64,000 nt of DNA from NCBI GenBank assembly GCA_902559985.1, contig CACEJY010000001.1, forward strand, positions 1 through 64,000. Reading direction: 5' to 3'. Below are positions 28,305 to 37,459 of this stretch, piece by piece (the stretch's first letter is position 1; every line of letters begins with the position of its first letter). Below the pieces are notes generated by a model. It ran no database searches, had not been told where the DNA came from, and saw only the letters and a program-made list of their open reading frames with translations. This DNA comes from an uncultured SAR116 cluster alpha proteobacterium. Lineage in GTDB: Bacteria; Pseudomonadota; Alphaproteobacteria; Puniceispirillales; Puniceispirillaceae. Both the position numbers and the translations under genes were made by a program.

Positions 28305-29129
28305 ATGATGACAGTTCCATGTATTGTAACCTGTGCGATTACTGGCTCGGTACCGACCAAACAGGACAATCCAGCAGTGCCAGTGACCCCTTCTGAGCAA
28401 ATCGAGTCTACCCATGCAGCTTTTGAGGCAGGGTCATCACTGGTTCATATTCACGTTCGTAATGACGACCAGACGCCAAGTTCTGATCCGGATAAATTTG
28501 CCGCCATCCAGAGTGGTGTAAAGACGCATTGCCCAGGCATGATCATACAGTTTTCAACTGGTGGGCGCGGCCGAGATCAGGCGCAAAGAGGGTCCATGCT
28601 GTATCTAAAACCCGACATGGCATCACTAGCCACTGGGTCAGTCAACTTTCCCACAAACATTTATGAAAATCCCCCCGAGTTTGTCGATGGATTAGCAAAC
28701 AGTATGCTGACCTATAACATAAAACCAGAGATCGAAGTCTTTGATGTGGCGATGTTGTATAATGCCATCAATTTAATAAAACGTGGCCTGTTAACGACAC
28801 CGCCTCATGTCCAGTTTGTTTTGGGTATACCCAACGCGTTGCCAGCACGGCGACAAGTGCTGGAATTTCTAATACAAGAATATAAAGAATTTGTACCAAA
28901 TGGCACATGGACTGCAGCCGGCATCAGCCGTCACCAATTTGAAGTTGCCCAATGGTGCCTTGAGCTTGGTGGCCATTGCCGCACTGGGTTAGAAGATAAT
29001 ATCAAATTTGACCGCAACCGTCTCGCAAGCAGCAACGCCGAACTCGTGACTAAACTTACCGATATCATGACAAGTCACAACCGACACCCCGCTTCACCCG
29101 CAGAAGCAAGAACGATTCTTAATCTATAG
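28305..29129 (+). CDS. Beta-keto acid cleavage enzyme (BKACE) family protein
   Basis: A 274-residue TIM-barrel zinc enzyme of the 3-keto-5-aminohexanoate cleavage (Kce) family. These enzymes condense a beta-keto acid with acetyl-CoA to give acetoacetate and a new acyl-CoA. The metal histidines are His48 and His50 in LVHIHVRN, and the C-terminal signature GGHCRTGLEDN is intact. Paralogues act on varied beta-keto acids such as dehydrocarnitine and 5-hydroxy- or 5-amino-3-ketohexanoate. It overlaps the end of the convergent TRAP permease by 6 bases, so the transporter may feed it. Confidence 0.9.
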   Translation: MMTVPCIVTCAITGSVPTKQDNPAVPVTPSEQIESTHAAFEAGSSLVHIHVRNDDQTPSSDPDKFAAIQSGVKTHCPGMIIQFSTGGRGRDQAQRGSMLYLKPDMASLATGSVNFPTNIYENPPEFVDGLANSMLTYNIKPEIEVFDVAMLYNAINLIKRGLLTTPPHVQFVLGIPNALPARRQVLEFLIQEYKEFVPNGTWTAAGISRHQFEVAQWCLELGGHCRTGLEDNIKFDRNRLASSNAELVTKLTDIMTSHNRHPASPAEARTILNL

Positions 29130-30894
29130 GGTAATTAATAACAGAGCCAGACCAAACATAAAAAAAGCAAGGCGAAGGATAGGCAGACCTTTGCTGATCA
29201 CCGCATAAGAAATAAGGCTAAGTGATATAGCAATTTTGCCAAAGGCGATAAGCGAAGTAAGCGGCGTGTGGGTAACGGTCAGTAATTCCGGGTGAACAAC
29301 CATACCAAGCGGGATTAGGTAAAGCCCAATGCCAAGCGACATGGCCGTTATCGCCACCCGCAACCAGTTTTCCCCAACCATGCCAGCAGCAATGAAAACA
29401 CCTCCACATACCGGTGGAGTAATAGTTGATAAAAGCGCATACCAAAATACAAATAAATGTACAGTGAGAGGTGCCATGCCCAGATCAATCAATGCTGGCC
29501 CGGCAACCGATACACAAATAACGTAGGCTGCCGTTGTTGGTACCTCCATCCCCAAAAAAAGGCAGGCAAGTGCTGTTAAAAGCAGAGCAGGCCAGATCAA
29601 CCCACCAGAAAATGACAAAATCAGCGAAGTAACCTTGATCCCAAGTCCTGTAATACCCAGAACACCAACAATAATTGAGGCACACAGAATAATTGAGGCA
29701 ATCATCGCAACCTGTTTGCCAGCTGTTATGACCGCTTCACAAAGACGCGTGAGCCCAACCCAGAATTGCAGCGCTAGTTTACCATTGAAGAACAAAAGAG
29801 CTGTTGCTGCCATTATTGCTACGGCCGCCGCATATTGTGGTGTATAGCCAATATACATCACGGTCAGCAGGGTGGTGAAAGGCACCAAAAAAAAACTAGC
29901 CGTTATGAAAACCGTTGTTAATGGTGGCCGGGCGTCACGATCAAGTGGCCGCAGTTTGTGCTGAATGGCAAATATGTCAACACCAATCCAGACAGCAAAA
30001 AAATACAGAAGTGCTGGCAGGCTTGCAGCGATGATTATATCCGAATAGGAAATGCCAGTCAGTTCTACCATGACAAACGCACCTGCACCCATCAGAGGTG
30101 GCATAATTTGTCCGCCAGATGATGCCACTGCTTCAACAGCTGCCGCGATCCGTTTAGGGTAGCCAAGCTTCATCATTGACGGCAGTGTCACGATGCCTGT
30201 CGATGCAACATTGGCTGATGCCGAGCCTGATATGGAACCAAATAATGCCGATGATAGGACCGAAACTTTGGCAGCCCCCCCCCCGAAGCCGCCCAGCAGC
30301 AGCAGCAGCAACATTCATGAATCCAGCCCCAGCTTCACCCGCGTTCAGAACTGCACCAAAAATGACAAAGATCGCAACAATCGAAACAGACACACCTGTC
30401 AATGTGCCCCAAATACCGCCTTCAGCAATCGTCATAGTTCCCAAAAAACTGGCTAACGGCGTGCCAGGGTGGCCAAACTCCCCGGGAACATGCTGGCCTA
30501 AAAGGCCATAAAGAAGCGCCATAACCGCAAGGACCGGCAATGGCCAGCCAATTGAACGACGCGCCATTTCTAGAACGATTAGCAGCAGTGTAGTCGCGAT
30601 GACTGTTTGAAAAGAGGTTGCCAAAAATCCATATTGATCGAGTAATTGTTGATGATTTATTGCAATCCACAAACAGGCAGATACACCAATAATGACAATA
30701 CCCCAATCGCAAAGCCGCTGGATGCCAGATGATACCTTATATAAAAAAATCCACGGAATCACCAAGGCCATATGCAATGGACGCGAAACAAGGTTAGGAA
30801 CAAGGCCAGAAAATATAAGCCATAGATGAAACACAACTGACAGCGCTCCAAACCCAACCCATACGGCTCGTCTGAAATGTTTGATAGGCATCAT
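29124..30894 (-). pseudogene. Fused TRAP transporter permease (DctQM type) split by a frameshift
   Basis: The gene encodes a polytopic 4TM/12TM fused permease of the TAXI-TRAP class. The first part reads from about 30894 (ATG ATG) through MNVAAAAAGRLRGG. The frame then breaks inside ten consecutive G residues on the coding strand (30275-30284). The second frame continues AAKVSVLSSALFGSISGSAS to the stop at 29124. Removing one G restores a single frame of about 590 codons with the family motif RLRGGAAKVSVLSS. The lesion could be real, a phase-variable tract, or a sequencing or assembly error. The partner binding protein is encoded just upstream. Confidence 0.85.
30275..30284 (-). repeat. G10 homopolymer at the permease frameshift
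   Basis: Ten consecutive C on the plus strand are ten G in the coding direction. Nine would keep the TRAP permease in frame. A run of five GCT codons, encoding Ala5 of the family-typical AAAAAGRL, lies 10 bases upstream in the coding direction. Such tracts slip during replication and are also error-prone in sequencing. Confidence 0.9.
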
Positions 30895-30933
30895 AAGGCC
30901 CGACTCGTCACTTAATAAATCCAAAAACCTAAA

Positions 30934-30967
30934 AAAGGGCAACCGTCATTAACAACGCTTGCCCTTT
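30934..30967 (-). terminator. Hairpin with T tract between the TAXI protein and permease genes
   Basis: On the minus strand AAAGGGCAA and TTGCCCTTT form a perfect 9-bp stem with a 16-nt loop, ending in a run of six T. It lies 30 bases after the binding-protein stop and before the permease start. A partial terminator here would make more binding protein than permease. Confidence 0.7.
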
Positions 30968-30997
30968 AGTCGTCTATCGCAAAGTTACAGCAATCGA

Positions 30998-31954
30998 TTA
31001 GTGATGCGCCGCCAGTTTTGCCCCAACTTCTTTATAATATTTTACGGCACCTGGATGAATCTCAGTTGAAATATTTTCCAACATGTCCAAGGAAACACCA
31101 GCCCACCATTTTGCGCCAGCACTCATTGATACCTTGCTTTCCCAATAGGTCTTGGTCATGGCATAAGCGGTGGCGTTATCCATATCGGTTGTTGTAAAGG
31201 CAACCACTGGAAGCGATGTTGTAGTGATTGCTGATGACTGTCCAGCATAGGTGCCGGCAGGAATTTCAAGACGTGTTCGCTTTGATTCTTTGACCTGCTC
31301 ATCAGACAGCGACAGAACAGTAGCACCAGCCGATGCCGCAGCCTCGATAACATTTGGGGCAGGATAAGATCCGGCCGTTACAAACCCATCAATCTGTCCA
31401 TTTTTAAGCGCTGGCACAGCATTGGACAACTCTACTTCAGCCAATTTCACCTTACCTTCGAGGCCAAACATCTTAAGATACTTTGCACCCTCTTTTGCAC
31501 CAAACGACCCTTTGCCAAGAAGAATTGTTTTACCTTCCATACCAGCAAAATCTGTCACTCCTGACCCCTTTGACATGACAAAATGCATGGTTAAAGACGG
31601 AATGGGGAATAGTGCCCGAATGTCACCAAAGCGCGGATTTTCTTTGCCCTTAAACATAGCCTTCCCACCCCGAGCAAGCTTGACCAAAACAGGCGGCGTG
31701 GTGAACACATAATTACCCTTGCGACCCATAACCTCCATAACGTTCTGAACTGAGCCTTGGCTTTCCTCAACAGTAACGGTGATGTCACCATTAGACCCAG
31801 CCTTCATACCTTCAGCAATTTGCACCGCCATTTGGTAATAGGATGACGTTGATTTCGCCGACTTATAGGTAATACGGGTTTCCGCCAAAGCCTGTGTCGC
31901 TGGCAAAAGCGCCATCGTGGCAACTGCAAGCTTCGCAATAAAATTAAATTTCAT
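30998..31954 (-). CDS. TAXI family TRAP transporter solute-binding protein
   Basis: A 318-residue periplasmic receptor. It has an N-terminal signal peptide (about 1-24, ending TQALA), then a type II periplasmic-binding fold beginning RITYKSAKSTSSYYQMAVQI. TAXI proteins capture carboxylates such as glutamate or 2-oxo acids and deliver them to a fused TRAP permease driven by sodium or protons. AGGAG precedes the ATG. The permease gene follows after a hairpin. The ligand is unknown; the facing BKACE gene hints at a keto or amino acid. Confidence 0.92.
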   Translation of the reverse strand: MKFNFIAKLAVATMALLPATQALAETRITYKSAKSTSSYYQMAVQIAEGMKAGSNGDITVTVEESQGSVQNVMEVMGRKGNYVFTTPPVLVKLARGGKAMFKGKENPRFGDIRALFPIPSLTMHFVMSKGSGVTDFAGMEGKTILLGKGSFGAKEGAKYLKMFGLEGKVKLAEVELSNAVPALKNGQIDGFVTAGSYPAPNVIEAAASAGATVLSLSDEQVKESKRTRLEIPAGTYAGQSSAITTTSLPVVAFTTTDMDNATAYAMTKTYWESKVSMSAGAKWWAGVSLDMLENISTEIHPGAVKYYKEVGAKLAAHH

Positions 31955-32070
31955 TTTTTTCTCCTATTCAAAAAAGAAACCCTAACACATGCTGCGAGCC
32001 TATCAATCTAATAATGAATCCTTGTTACAAGGGTGTTCGGTTGGAAACCCATCTAGCTAGTAAGCCATAT

Positions 32071-32244
32071 TTACCGTCTGAAAATTAGCAAGCGTAAAAG
32101 CCGCCAGACACCCCTTAACAGCAATGCTCGTAAAATTGGGTTACGCGATAATGAACTGAGATAGTCCCGCCACTTGGGCAAAAAGCGAATGAGAAACATG
32201 ACAAGGGCAATGGCGAATATCGATATAATAACCAGCTTTAACAT
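32071..32244 (-). CDS. Small membrane protein of unknown function
   Basis: About 57 residues: one hydrophobic helix (LKLVIISIFAIALVMFLIRF) and an arginine-rich, cationic C-terminus ending LLIFRR. The start could be the ATG at 32244 or one eight codons earlier at 32268; neither has a strong ribosome-binding site. The codon pattern and amphipathic tail look genuine, but no family is recognised. Confidence 0.45.
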   Translation of the reverse strand: MLKLVIISIFAIALVMFLIRFLPKWRDYLSSLSRNPILRALLLRGVWRLLRLLIFRR

Positions 32245-32366
32245 ACTATAATTTCCAACTTTGGTCATACTTAGTGAGAAAGAGTTGAGTGGTCACATTA
32301 TGAAATCAGATCTTTGATCTTTACAATCACCGGATACCTATTCAAGGATCATCACTTCCCCCAAGT

Positions 32367-32939
32367 TTATTTGCCAAGCAACTTTTGCCTCAAACGCGGG
32401 CGCGATGTGTTTTTTCCAAGCCAAATTGATGAAAAACCCTTGGCAAATTTTGGCGCTTTAAATGATACTGGTGAGCGGTCATCTAGATAGAATGTAACCA
32501 TGCCTTCGTTCGTAAAACTCACCGAAGCCACCTCGCCTGCATTCATATCAACGATGCCCTTATCTAAAATCCGTTTCCAGAATTTTATGTCAGTTGATGT
32601 GACATCATCTGGTTTGGTTAATTCATTAATCGAGGCATCAATAATCGTACTTTTTGACACTGGCTTTAAATATTCAAACTCTAGAACAAAGTCATTGTGC
32701 CCAGAATAGCGGCCCTCATTGGCATAAAGATTTAACTTATAGATATCCATAAATAACATTGTCAGAACGCCACCACCGACAAACTTCATATCAGGGAATT
32801 TAGATCGCCAATTATCTGCGCCATTTGACGCATATAACGGGCGTGCAGCGATCAACAAAACCACTAGAAGAAGAAATTTCAACCTGAAGAATGTCAAAAC
32901 ATAAACACCATTAAATAACCGCAGCTGATATAACTTCAT
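32367..32939 (-). CDS. Chalcone-isomerase-like exported protein
   Basis: A 190-residue protein with an N-terminal hydrophobic segment (about 18-38, signal peptide or anchor). The remainder follows the chalcone isomerase-like fold: VGGGVLTMLFMDIYKLNLY, LEFEYLKPVSKSTIIDASI, and FYLDDRSPVSF. Bacterial members are periplasmic and are not expected to make flavonoids; some may bind fatty acids. The immediate neighbours are unrelated genes. Confidence 0.75.
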   Translation of the reverse strand: MKLYQLRLFNGVYVLTFFRLKFLLLVVLLIAARPLYASNGADNWRSKFPDMKFVGGGVLTMLFMDIYKLNLYANEGRYSGHNDFVLEFEYLKPVSKSTIIDASINELTKPDDVTSTDIKFWKRILDKGIVDMNAGEVASVSFTNEGMVTFYLDDRSPVSFKAPKFAKGFSSIWLGKNTSRPRLRQKLLGK

Positions 32940-33014
32940 TGGCCATTATTCAATCAAAGATCATTTGGAGCAATATCAAAAGGGTAGGTGCGGCACCCTC
33001 GGATTATTCTAATT

Positions 33015-35453
33015 TTATTTTTGGGGCAATGAAAACGGCTTCGAGCGAAGGTCGGCAGGAATGACTTGCCCTTCAACAACAACCGCATGGCTACCGCTTT
33101 CAATTAGAGTCCTATCATCAAGATTGATAAAACAAATCCCAACCGCCGCATCTTGAGCATAGGAAAATGCTCCACTTGACACATAACCAACAATTTTTTC
33201 ATCAATCAGAACCGGTTCATTATGGTGCAAAAGCGGTTTTGAGGATTTAAGTTTCACAAAGCACAGAAAAGGACCCTTACCTTTTGCTTTTCGTTCTAAA
33301 TAAGCATCACGTCCAATGAATGACACCGGCTTATGAGGTCTGCATATAGAGCTGAGACCAACCTGATGCGGAGCCTCAGTGTAAGACATGTCATGCCCCC
33401 AATGTAGAAATCCTTTTTCAATCCGGAGCGCATTCAAGGCCTCAGCCCCAACCAATCGCATGCCAAATGGCTCACCTGCTTCCAGCAATATCTCAAATAC
33501 ATACTCGGCAAAATCAGGGGTGATAAAAATTTCCCACCCAAGCTCACCGGTATAAGATAAACGCTGGGCAAAGACCGGCGCATGGCCAATGTAGAATTTT
33601 TGCAGGCTGTTGAAACAAAAAGCTGAGTCAGACAAATTTACCTCACTTACCGATGACAGAACCTCACGGGCCTTTGGCCCCGCAAGAGATAACACGGCAT
33701 AAGCCGCAGTAGTATCGCGCAGGCGGACGTCCTCGCCATCTAAAATATGTTTTTGCAAATGAGACCTATCCCGGCGGGTACGCGAAATTGACGACATAAC
33801 CATAAAGCTGGCTGCCCCATGACGGGCCACGGTCACATCGCTCTCAACACCGCCGCGATTATTTAACATCAGAGTATAGGCAACGCGGCCCACATCAAGA
33901 GCCATGTCATTTGTGCATACCCGCTGCAAAAAGGCTTCTGAGTCGATCCCTTCAACCATCAGTTTGCCGAGCATTGAGTAATCAATGATTGCGACATCTT
34001 CACGTGCCGCCTTTTGTTCATTCATGTTGTGCGAAAACCAACTGGGGCGATGAAAAGAATAATCATAGACTGGAGACACACCAATCGGGGCAAACCAGCC
34101 GGGCCTCTCCCAGCCTTGCACCTCGGCATAAACAGCACCTCTGGCTCTCATCGGATGATAGAACGGTGTCCGACGCAGATCACGGGCAGCTTCGCGTTGG
34201 CGGCCCGGCCAATGCATCGCATAGGTCAGCACCAGCGTCTCAGGGCAGCGCTCACGCAAATACGCATCTTGCGCCTGCCATTCTTCAATGCGCGCCGGAT
34301 CCATCTCAGCAAGATCCATTGGTGGGTGACCAGCCATGATCCAATCAGCCAATGCCTTGCCCGCGCCGGGACCAGACTGAATACCAGTTGAATTCACCCC
34401 AGCAAGCACAAAATAACCTTTTAGATTGGGTGCTTCACCTAATGTAAACCGACCATCGTAGGAATAGCTTTCTGGTCCATTGAATAATTTCCTGATGCCT
34501 ACCTCTTGCAGAACAGGCACCCGATCCATGGCCATTTCCAGCACTTCCATCACGTCTTCTTCAACAAAAGGTAAGCTATCAAATTCAAAATCTTTTGGAA
34601 TGCCATCTGGTGCCCACGGCTTAGGGTGCAGATGGGCAAATCCAAATAAGAGCTTGCCAGCATCTTCCTTCCAGTAAGTGCCATCGCAATAAGAACGCAG
34701 CACCGGCAAATCACGTGGCAGATCATTGATCGGTTCGGTAACGAGATAATAATGTTCACACGCATGAAGCGGCACACCAACACCATTTTTTTTGCCAAGC
34801 TCGCGCGCCCACATGCCACCGCAATTAACCACATATTCGGAGGCAATCGTGCCTTCGCTAGTCCGAACACCGGTTAGTTTTTCACCATTGGTCAGAATTT
34901 CTGTAACCTCAATCTGTTCGCGGAGCATCGCTCCATAGAAGCGCGCCCCTTTGGCAAGCGCTTGGGTTAAATCAATCGGATTTACCGACCCATCAGAGGG
35001 CATGTGGATTCCACCAAGAACACCTTTCGCATTTAGCAAGGGCCAGCGTTCAGCAATTTCGTCAGTTTCAATATAAAAAGCATCAATTCCAAATAGCGAA
35101 GCAAAATCAGCCTTGCGTTTTAGTTCAGCAAGCCGCTCTTCATTTGTTGCAATCGAGATGGAACCGGGTTGACGAAAGCCAGGATTCTGTCCAGTTTCAG
35201 TCTCAATTGTTTTCAATAATTCAATACCGTAGCTTGCAAAAGCAGTGGTGCTATGGCTGCCCTGCAATTGGCCCACAAGTCCAGCAGCATGCCATGTCGT
35301 ACCGCTCGTCAGTGCTTTTCGTTCAAGCAGAACTACATCTGTCCAACCGCCCTTGGCAAGGTGATAGGCCACCGAACACCCATGAATACCGCCGCCAATT
35401 ATAACAATTTGTGCGTGCGATGGTAACTTGTTTGGCGGCAATGGGCTTGACAT
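33015..35453 (-). CDS. FAD/GcvT fusion demethylating dehydrogenase (dimethylglycine/sarcosine type)
   Basis: An 812-residue two-part enzyme. Residues 15-400 are a DAO-type FAD domain with GGGIHG at 20-25 and the covalent-FAD motif TSGTTWHAAGL, where His55 is the expected flavin attachment. Residues 440-810 are a GcvT-like tetrahydrofolate domain. The family oxidises an N-methyl group and passes formaldehyde to tetrahydrofolate. The start is the ATG at 35453; the frame is open 25 codons further but overlaps the racemase gene. It is the last of three minus-strand genes. The methylated amine is unknown. Confidence 0.9.
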   Translation of the reverse strand: MSSPLPPNKLPSHAQIVIIGGGIHGCSVAYHLAKGGWTDVVLLERKALTSGTTWHAAGLVGQLQGSHSTTAFASYGIELLKTIETETGQNPGFRQPGSISIATNEERLAELKRKADFASLFGIDAFYIETDEIAERWPLLNAKGVLGGIHMPSDGSVNPIDLTQALAKGARFYGAMLREQIEVTEILTNGEKLTGVRTSEGTIASEYVVNCGGMWARELGKKNGVGVPLHACEHYYLVTEPINDLPRDLPVLRSYCDGTYWKEDAGKLLFGFAHLHPKPWAPDGIPKDFEFDSLPFVEEDVMEVLEMAMDRVPVLQEVGIRKLFNGPESYSYDGRFTLGEAPNLKGYFVLAGVNSTGIQSGPGAGKALADWIMAGHPPMDLAEMDPARIEEWQAQDAYLRERCPETLVLTYAMHWPGRQREAARDLRRTPFYHPMRARGAVYAEVQGWERPGWFAPIGVSPVYDYSFHRPSWFSHNMNEQKAAREDVAIIDYSMLGKLMVEGIDSEAFLQRVCTNDMALDVGRVAYTLMLNNRGGVESDVTVARHGAASFMVMSSISRTRRDRSHLQKHILDGEDVRLRDTTAAYAVLSLAGPKAREVLSSVSEVNLSDSAFCFNSLQKFYIGHAPVFAQRLSYTGELGWEIFITPDFAEYVFEILLEAGEPFGMRLVGAEALNALRIEKGFLHWGHDMSYTEAPHQVGLSSICRPHKPVSFIGRDAYLERKAKGKGPFLCFVKLKSSKPLLHHNEPVLIDEKIVGYVSSGAFSYAQDAAVGICFINLDDRTLIESGSHAVVVEGQVIPADLRSKPFSLPQK

Positions 35454-35466
35454 GAAAAGTCCTACT

Positions 35467-36243
35467 TCATGAGAAATCGGCTGTGAAAAGACAGCCAGCG
35501 TTCGAGGGGCTATCCGATATGCAGGCAAGGCGCATCATATGCCAGGCCAATGCCTGATTGCTGGAAATTACGGGCTTACCAAGCCTTGATTCAGCGTCAC
35601 CAATAATCTTAATAGTTCGCAAGCTAGTGCAGGATACAAAAACACCATCGCAATCATCCCGCTTCCCAATTTCCAATACGGCATTTAGAATACTGTCAGC
35701 ACTAATTCGGGCCACAGTGAAATCATCCGCCTGGTCAAAGGTCGCAACAGCGTTGGTTTTAAATCCGGCGTCGGATAAGCTTGTTTGTAATTGTACTGTC
35801 ACATCAATAGCATAGGGCGTCACCAGTGCAATCCGCCGTATACCTAGTGCCGCCAATGCGGCCTTAGATGCAGATAACGGGTTAGTTGTTTTCGCCGCGG
35901 GGTGCGAATCTCTGATCAATTCATCCACACGTGCTTCACCAATGATTGTAGCCCCCGAAGTGCAAGCATAAGCTATTACGTCAAACTCGAGTTGCGGTGC
36001 CAGAAGTCCTGCCGTATGGGGTAAATTAATCGACATCTGGCGCAGCGTTTCTGGCGTAACTTCTATATCGTTTGGGATGCGGGCTGCGTATAACGCGACA
36101 CCATCTTGTTTCACAAACAAGTTTGCAAATTCATGCTCAATCGTTTGATCAGTCTGCAAAACAATCAGCCCCAACCTCGCTTTTGTGCCAAGCCCACCAT
36201 CAGTTACAAATTTCATTTTTGCAACAGAGCTTTTCAGGTTCAT
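35467..36243 (-). CDS. Asp/Glu racemase-fold enzyme (maleate isomerase/arylmalonate decarboxylase type)
   Basis: A 258-residue protein with the two catalytic cysteines of the superfamily: Cys94 in AYACTSGATIIGE and Cys205 in VFVSCTSLRT. This pair is shared by maleate cis-trans isomerase, hydantoin racemase-like and arylmalonate decarboxylase enzymes, so the substrate cannot be assigned. It lies 13 bases upstream of the FAD/GcvT gene and 31 bases after the PhyH gene, indicating one operon. Confidence 0.87.
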   Translation of the reverse strand: MNLKSSVAKMKFVTDGGLGTKARLGLIVLQTDQTIEHEFANLFVKQDGVALYAARIPNDIEVTPETLRQMSINLPHTAGLLAPQLEFDVIAYACTSGATIIGEARVDELIRDSHPAAKTTNPLSASKAALAALGIRRIALVTPYAIDVTVQLQTSLSDAGFKTNAVATFDQADDFTVARISADSILNAVLEIGKRDDCDGVFVSCTSLRTIKIIGDAESRLGKPVISSNQALAWHMMRLACISDSPSNAGCLFTADFS

Positions 36244-36274
36244 CGCTTTGAGCTCCTTCGCAAAAAAACGAGTG

Positions 36275-37144
36275 TCAATTTAGGTCCGATCCTTCTTGTT
36301 GCGCAAAGAAAGATGTCGCTTTTGGTACCGCTGGCAGTTTCATGTCGTAGGATGTACACCGAACACGTCCACTTGCCTCGCCACGCACCAACTCATGGGT
36401 CAACGTGCTCGGCAAATGATTCTGGCTTAACTCAATAGCATCCTCCGCGTAATAGGTGGTGATATAGAGCGTACGCGGCTGATCCGATAAATTTGGCGCG
36501 GAACCATGCAGCAGATTAACATGCATCAAGCACACCGAACCTGCCTTGCCAGTACATTTTTTGATCTCGTGCATTTTCGGTTCAATGATATCGTTACTAA
36601 CTGCACCAGTAAAAACACCATCATGCCAATGTGAATGAATAGGGCCCTTATGCGTGCCAGGAAGAACCTCAAGCGGGCCGTTATCTAAAGTAACATCATC
36701 AATAAATAAAAGGCACGTAACCATGTCATTGTTTGTCATTGGCTGAAACGGAAAATCCTGATGCCACTTAACCTGTGTTGCGGTGCCGGGCAGCTTGGAA
36801 TTTACCTTGCCATGGTGAAATCGGATATTTGGACCAATTAAGTCAACACAGAAATCAACTGTTTTTGCTGTGCGCATTACTCTGGCATACACATCTGACA
36901 CCTCTTCTGGAGACTGAACTCGACGCAAGCCGGGACTGCAAGCACTGTGCCCTGGCTGCAAATCAAAACGCGGGCGTCCATCCAAAGTCACGCCAAAATC
37001 ACTCTCATGTGCCCGACTTTCTTCAACCCATATTCCAAAAACTGACCGAAGATCGGCTAGGTCTTCTGCACAAACTGCATCTTCTACAACCAACACACCA
37101 TCCCGCCAAAAATTGTCTATCTGATCTTGCATCAAAAATCTCAT
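36275..37144 (-). CDS. Phytanoyl-CoA dioxygenase (PhyH) family protein
   Basis: A Fe(II)/2-oxoglutarate oxygenase of 289 residues. The iron triad is His128 and Asp130 in KWHQDF plus His213 in LLHGSAPN, and Arg224 is placed to bind 2-oxoglutarate. Bacterial PhyH proteins hydroxylate diverse substrates, including ectoine, phosphonates and N-methylated compounds. The start is the ATG at 37144 with AGAGG five bases upstream; a GTG two codons earlier is in that site. First gene of the PhyH, racemase, FAD/GcvT operon. Confidence 0.9.
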   Translation of the reverse strand: MRFLMQDQIDNFWRDGVLVVEDAVCAEDLADLRSVFGIWVEESRAHESDFGVTLDGRPRFDLQPGHSACSPGLRRVQSPEEVSDVYARVMRTAKTVDFCVDLIGPNIRFHHGKVNSKLPGTATQVKWHQDFPFQPMTNNDMVTCLLFIDDVTLDNGPLEVLPGTHKGPIHSHWHDGVFTGAVSNDIIEPKMHEIKKCTGKAGSVCLMHVNLLHGSAPNLSDQPRTLYITTYYAEDAIELSQNHLPSTLTHELVRGEASGRVRCTSYDMKLPAVPKATSFFAQQEGSDLN

Positions 37145-37459
37145 ACGCACCTCTTTTTTGAAATTCAGTCCGCTAACAATTTGAACCGCATAATTTGGGT
37201 CTGGTCATTTCATGATAAAAAAATAAATAAACTTATTCGTAACGAACTCATCTCCAGTCTTGTTAGAAAACCATATTTTTTTAAATGGCAAAAAGCTGTA
37301 TGAAGGGCAAAATAAAAATTTGGTCCCAAAAAGATAATGAAAAAATTATTTCCAGTTCTGATATTTTAGCTTACCTTTCACCCAGCCTACTTGAGTGCCA
37401 CGATAAATTATTTATTAAATTTCCGAGATTACTGTATCGACGACCAAACTAATTAGAGA
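37145..37459. other. AT-rich intergenic region upstream of the PhyH operon
   Basis: About 315 bases, very A/T rich, holding the promoter of the minus-strand PhyH operon and the end of the quinone oxidoreductase gene. No open frame of note, RNA gene, clear hairpin or repeat was found. It marks the point after which gene sequence becomes visibly richer in A and T. Confidence 0.6.

Noticed and set aside
30295..30309. Five AGC (GCT) repeats as a microsatellite
   Set aside because: They encode the Ala5 of the family-typical AAAAAGRL segment of the TRAP permease and need no special explanation.
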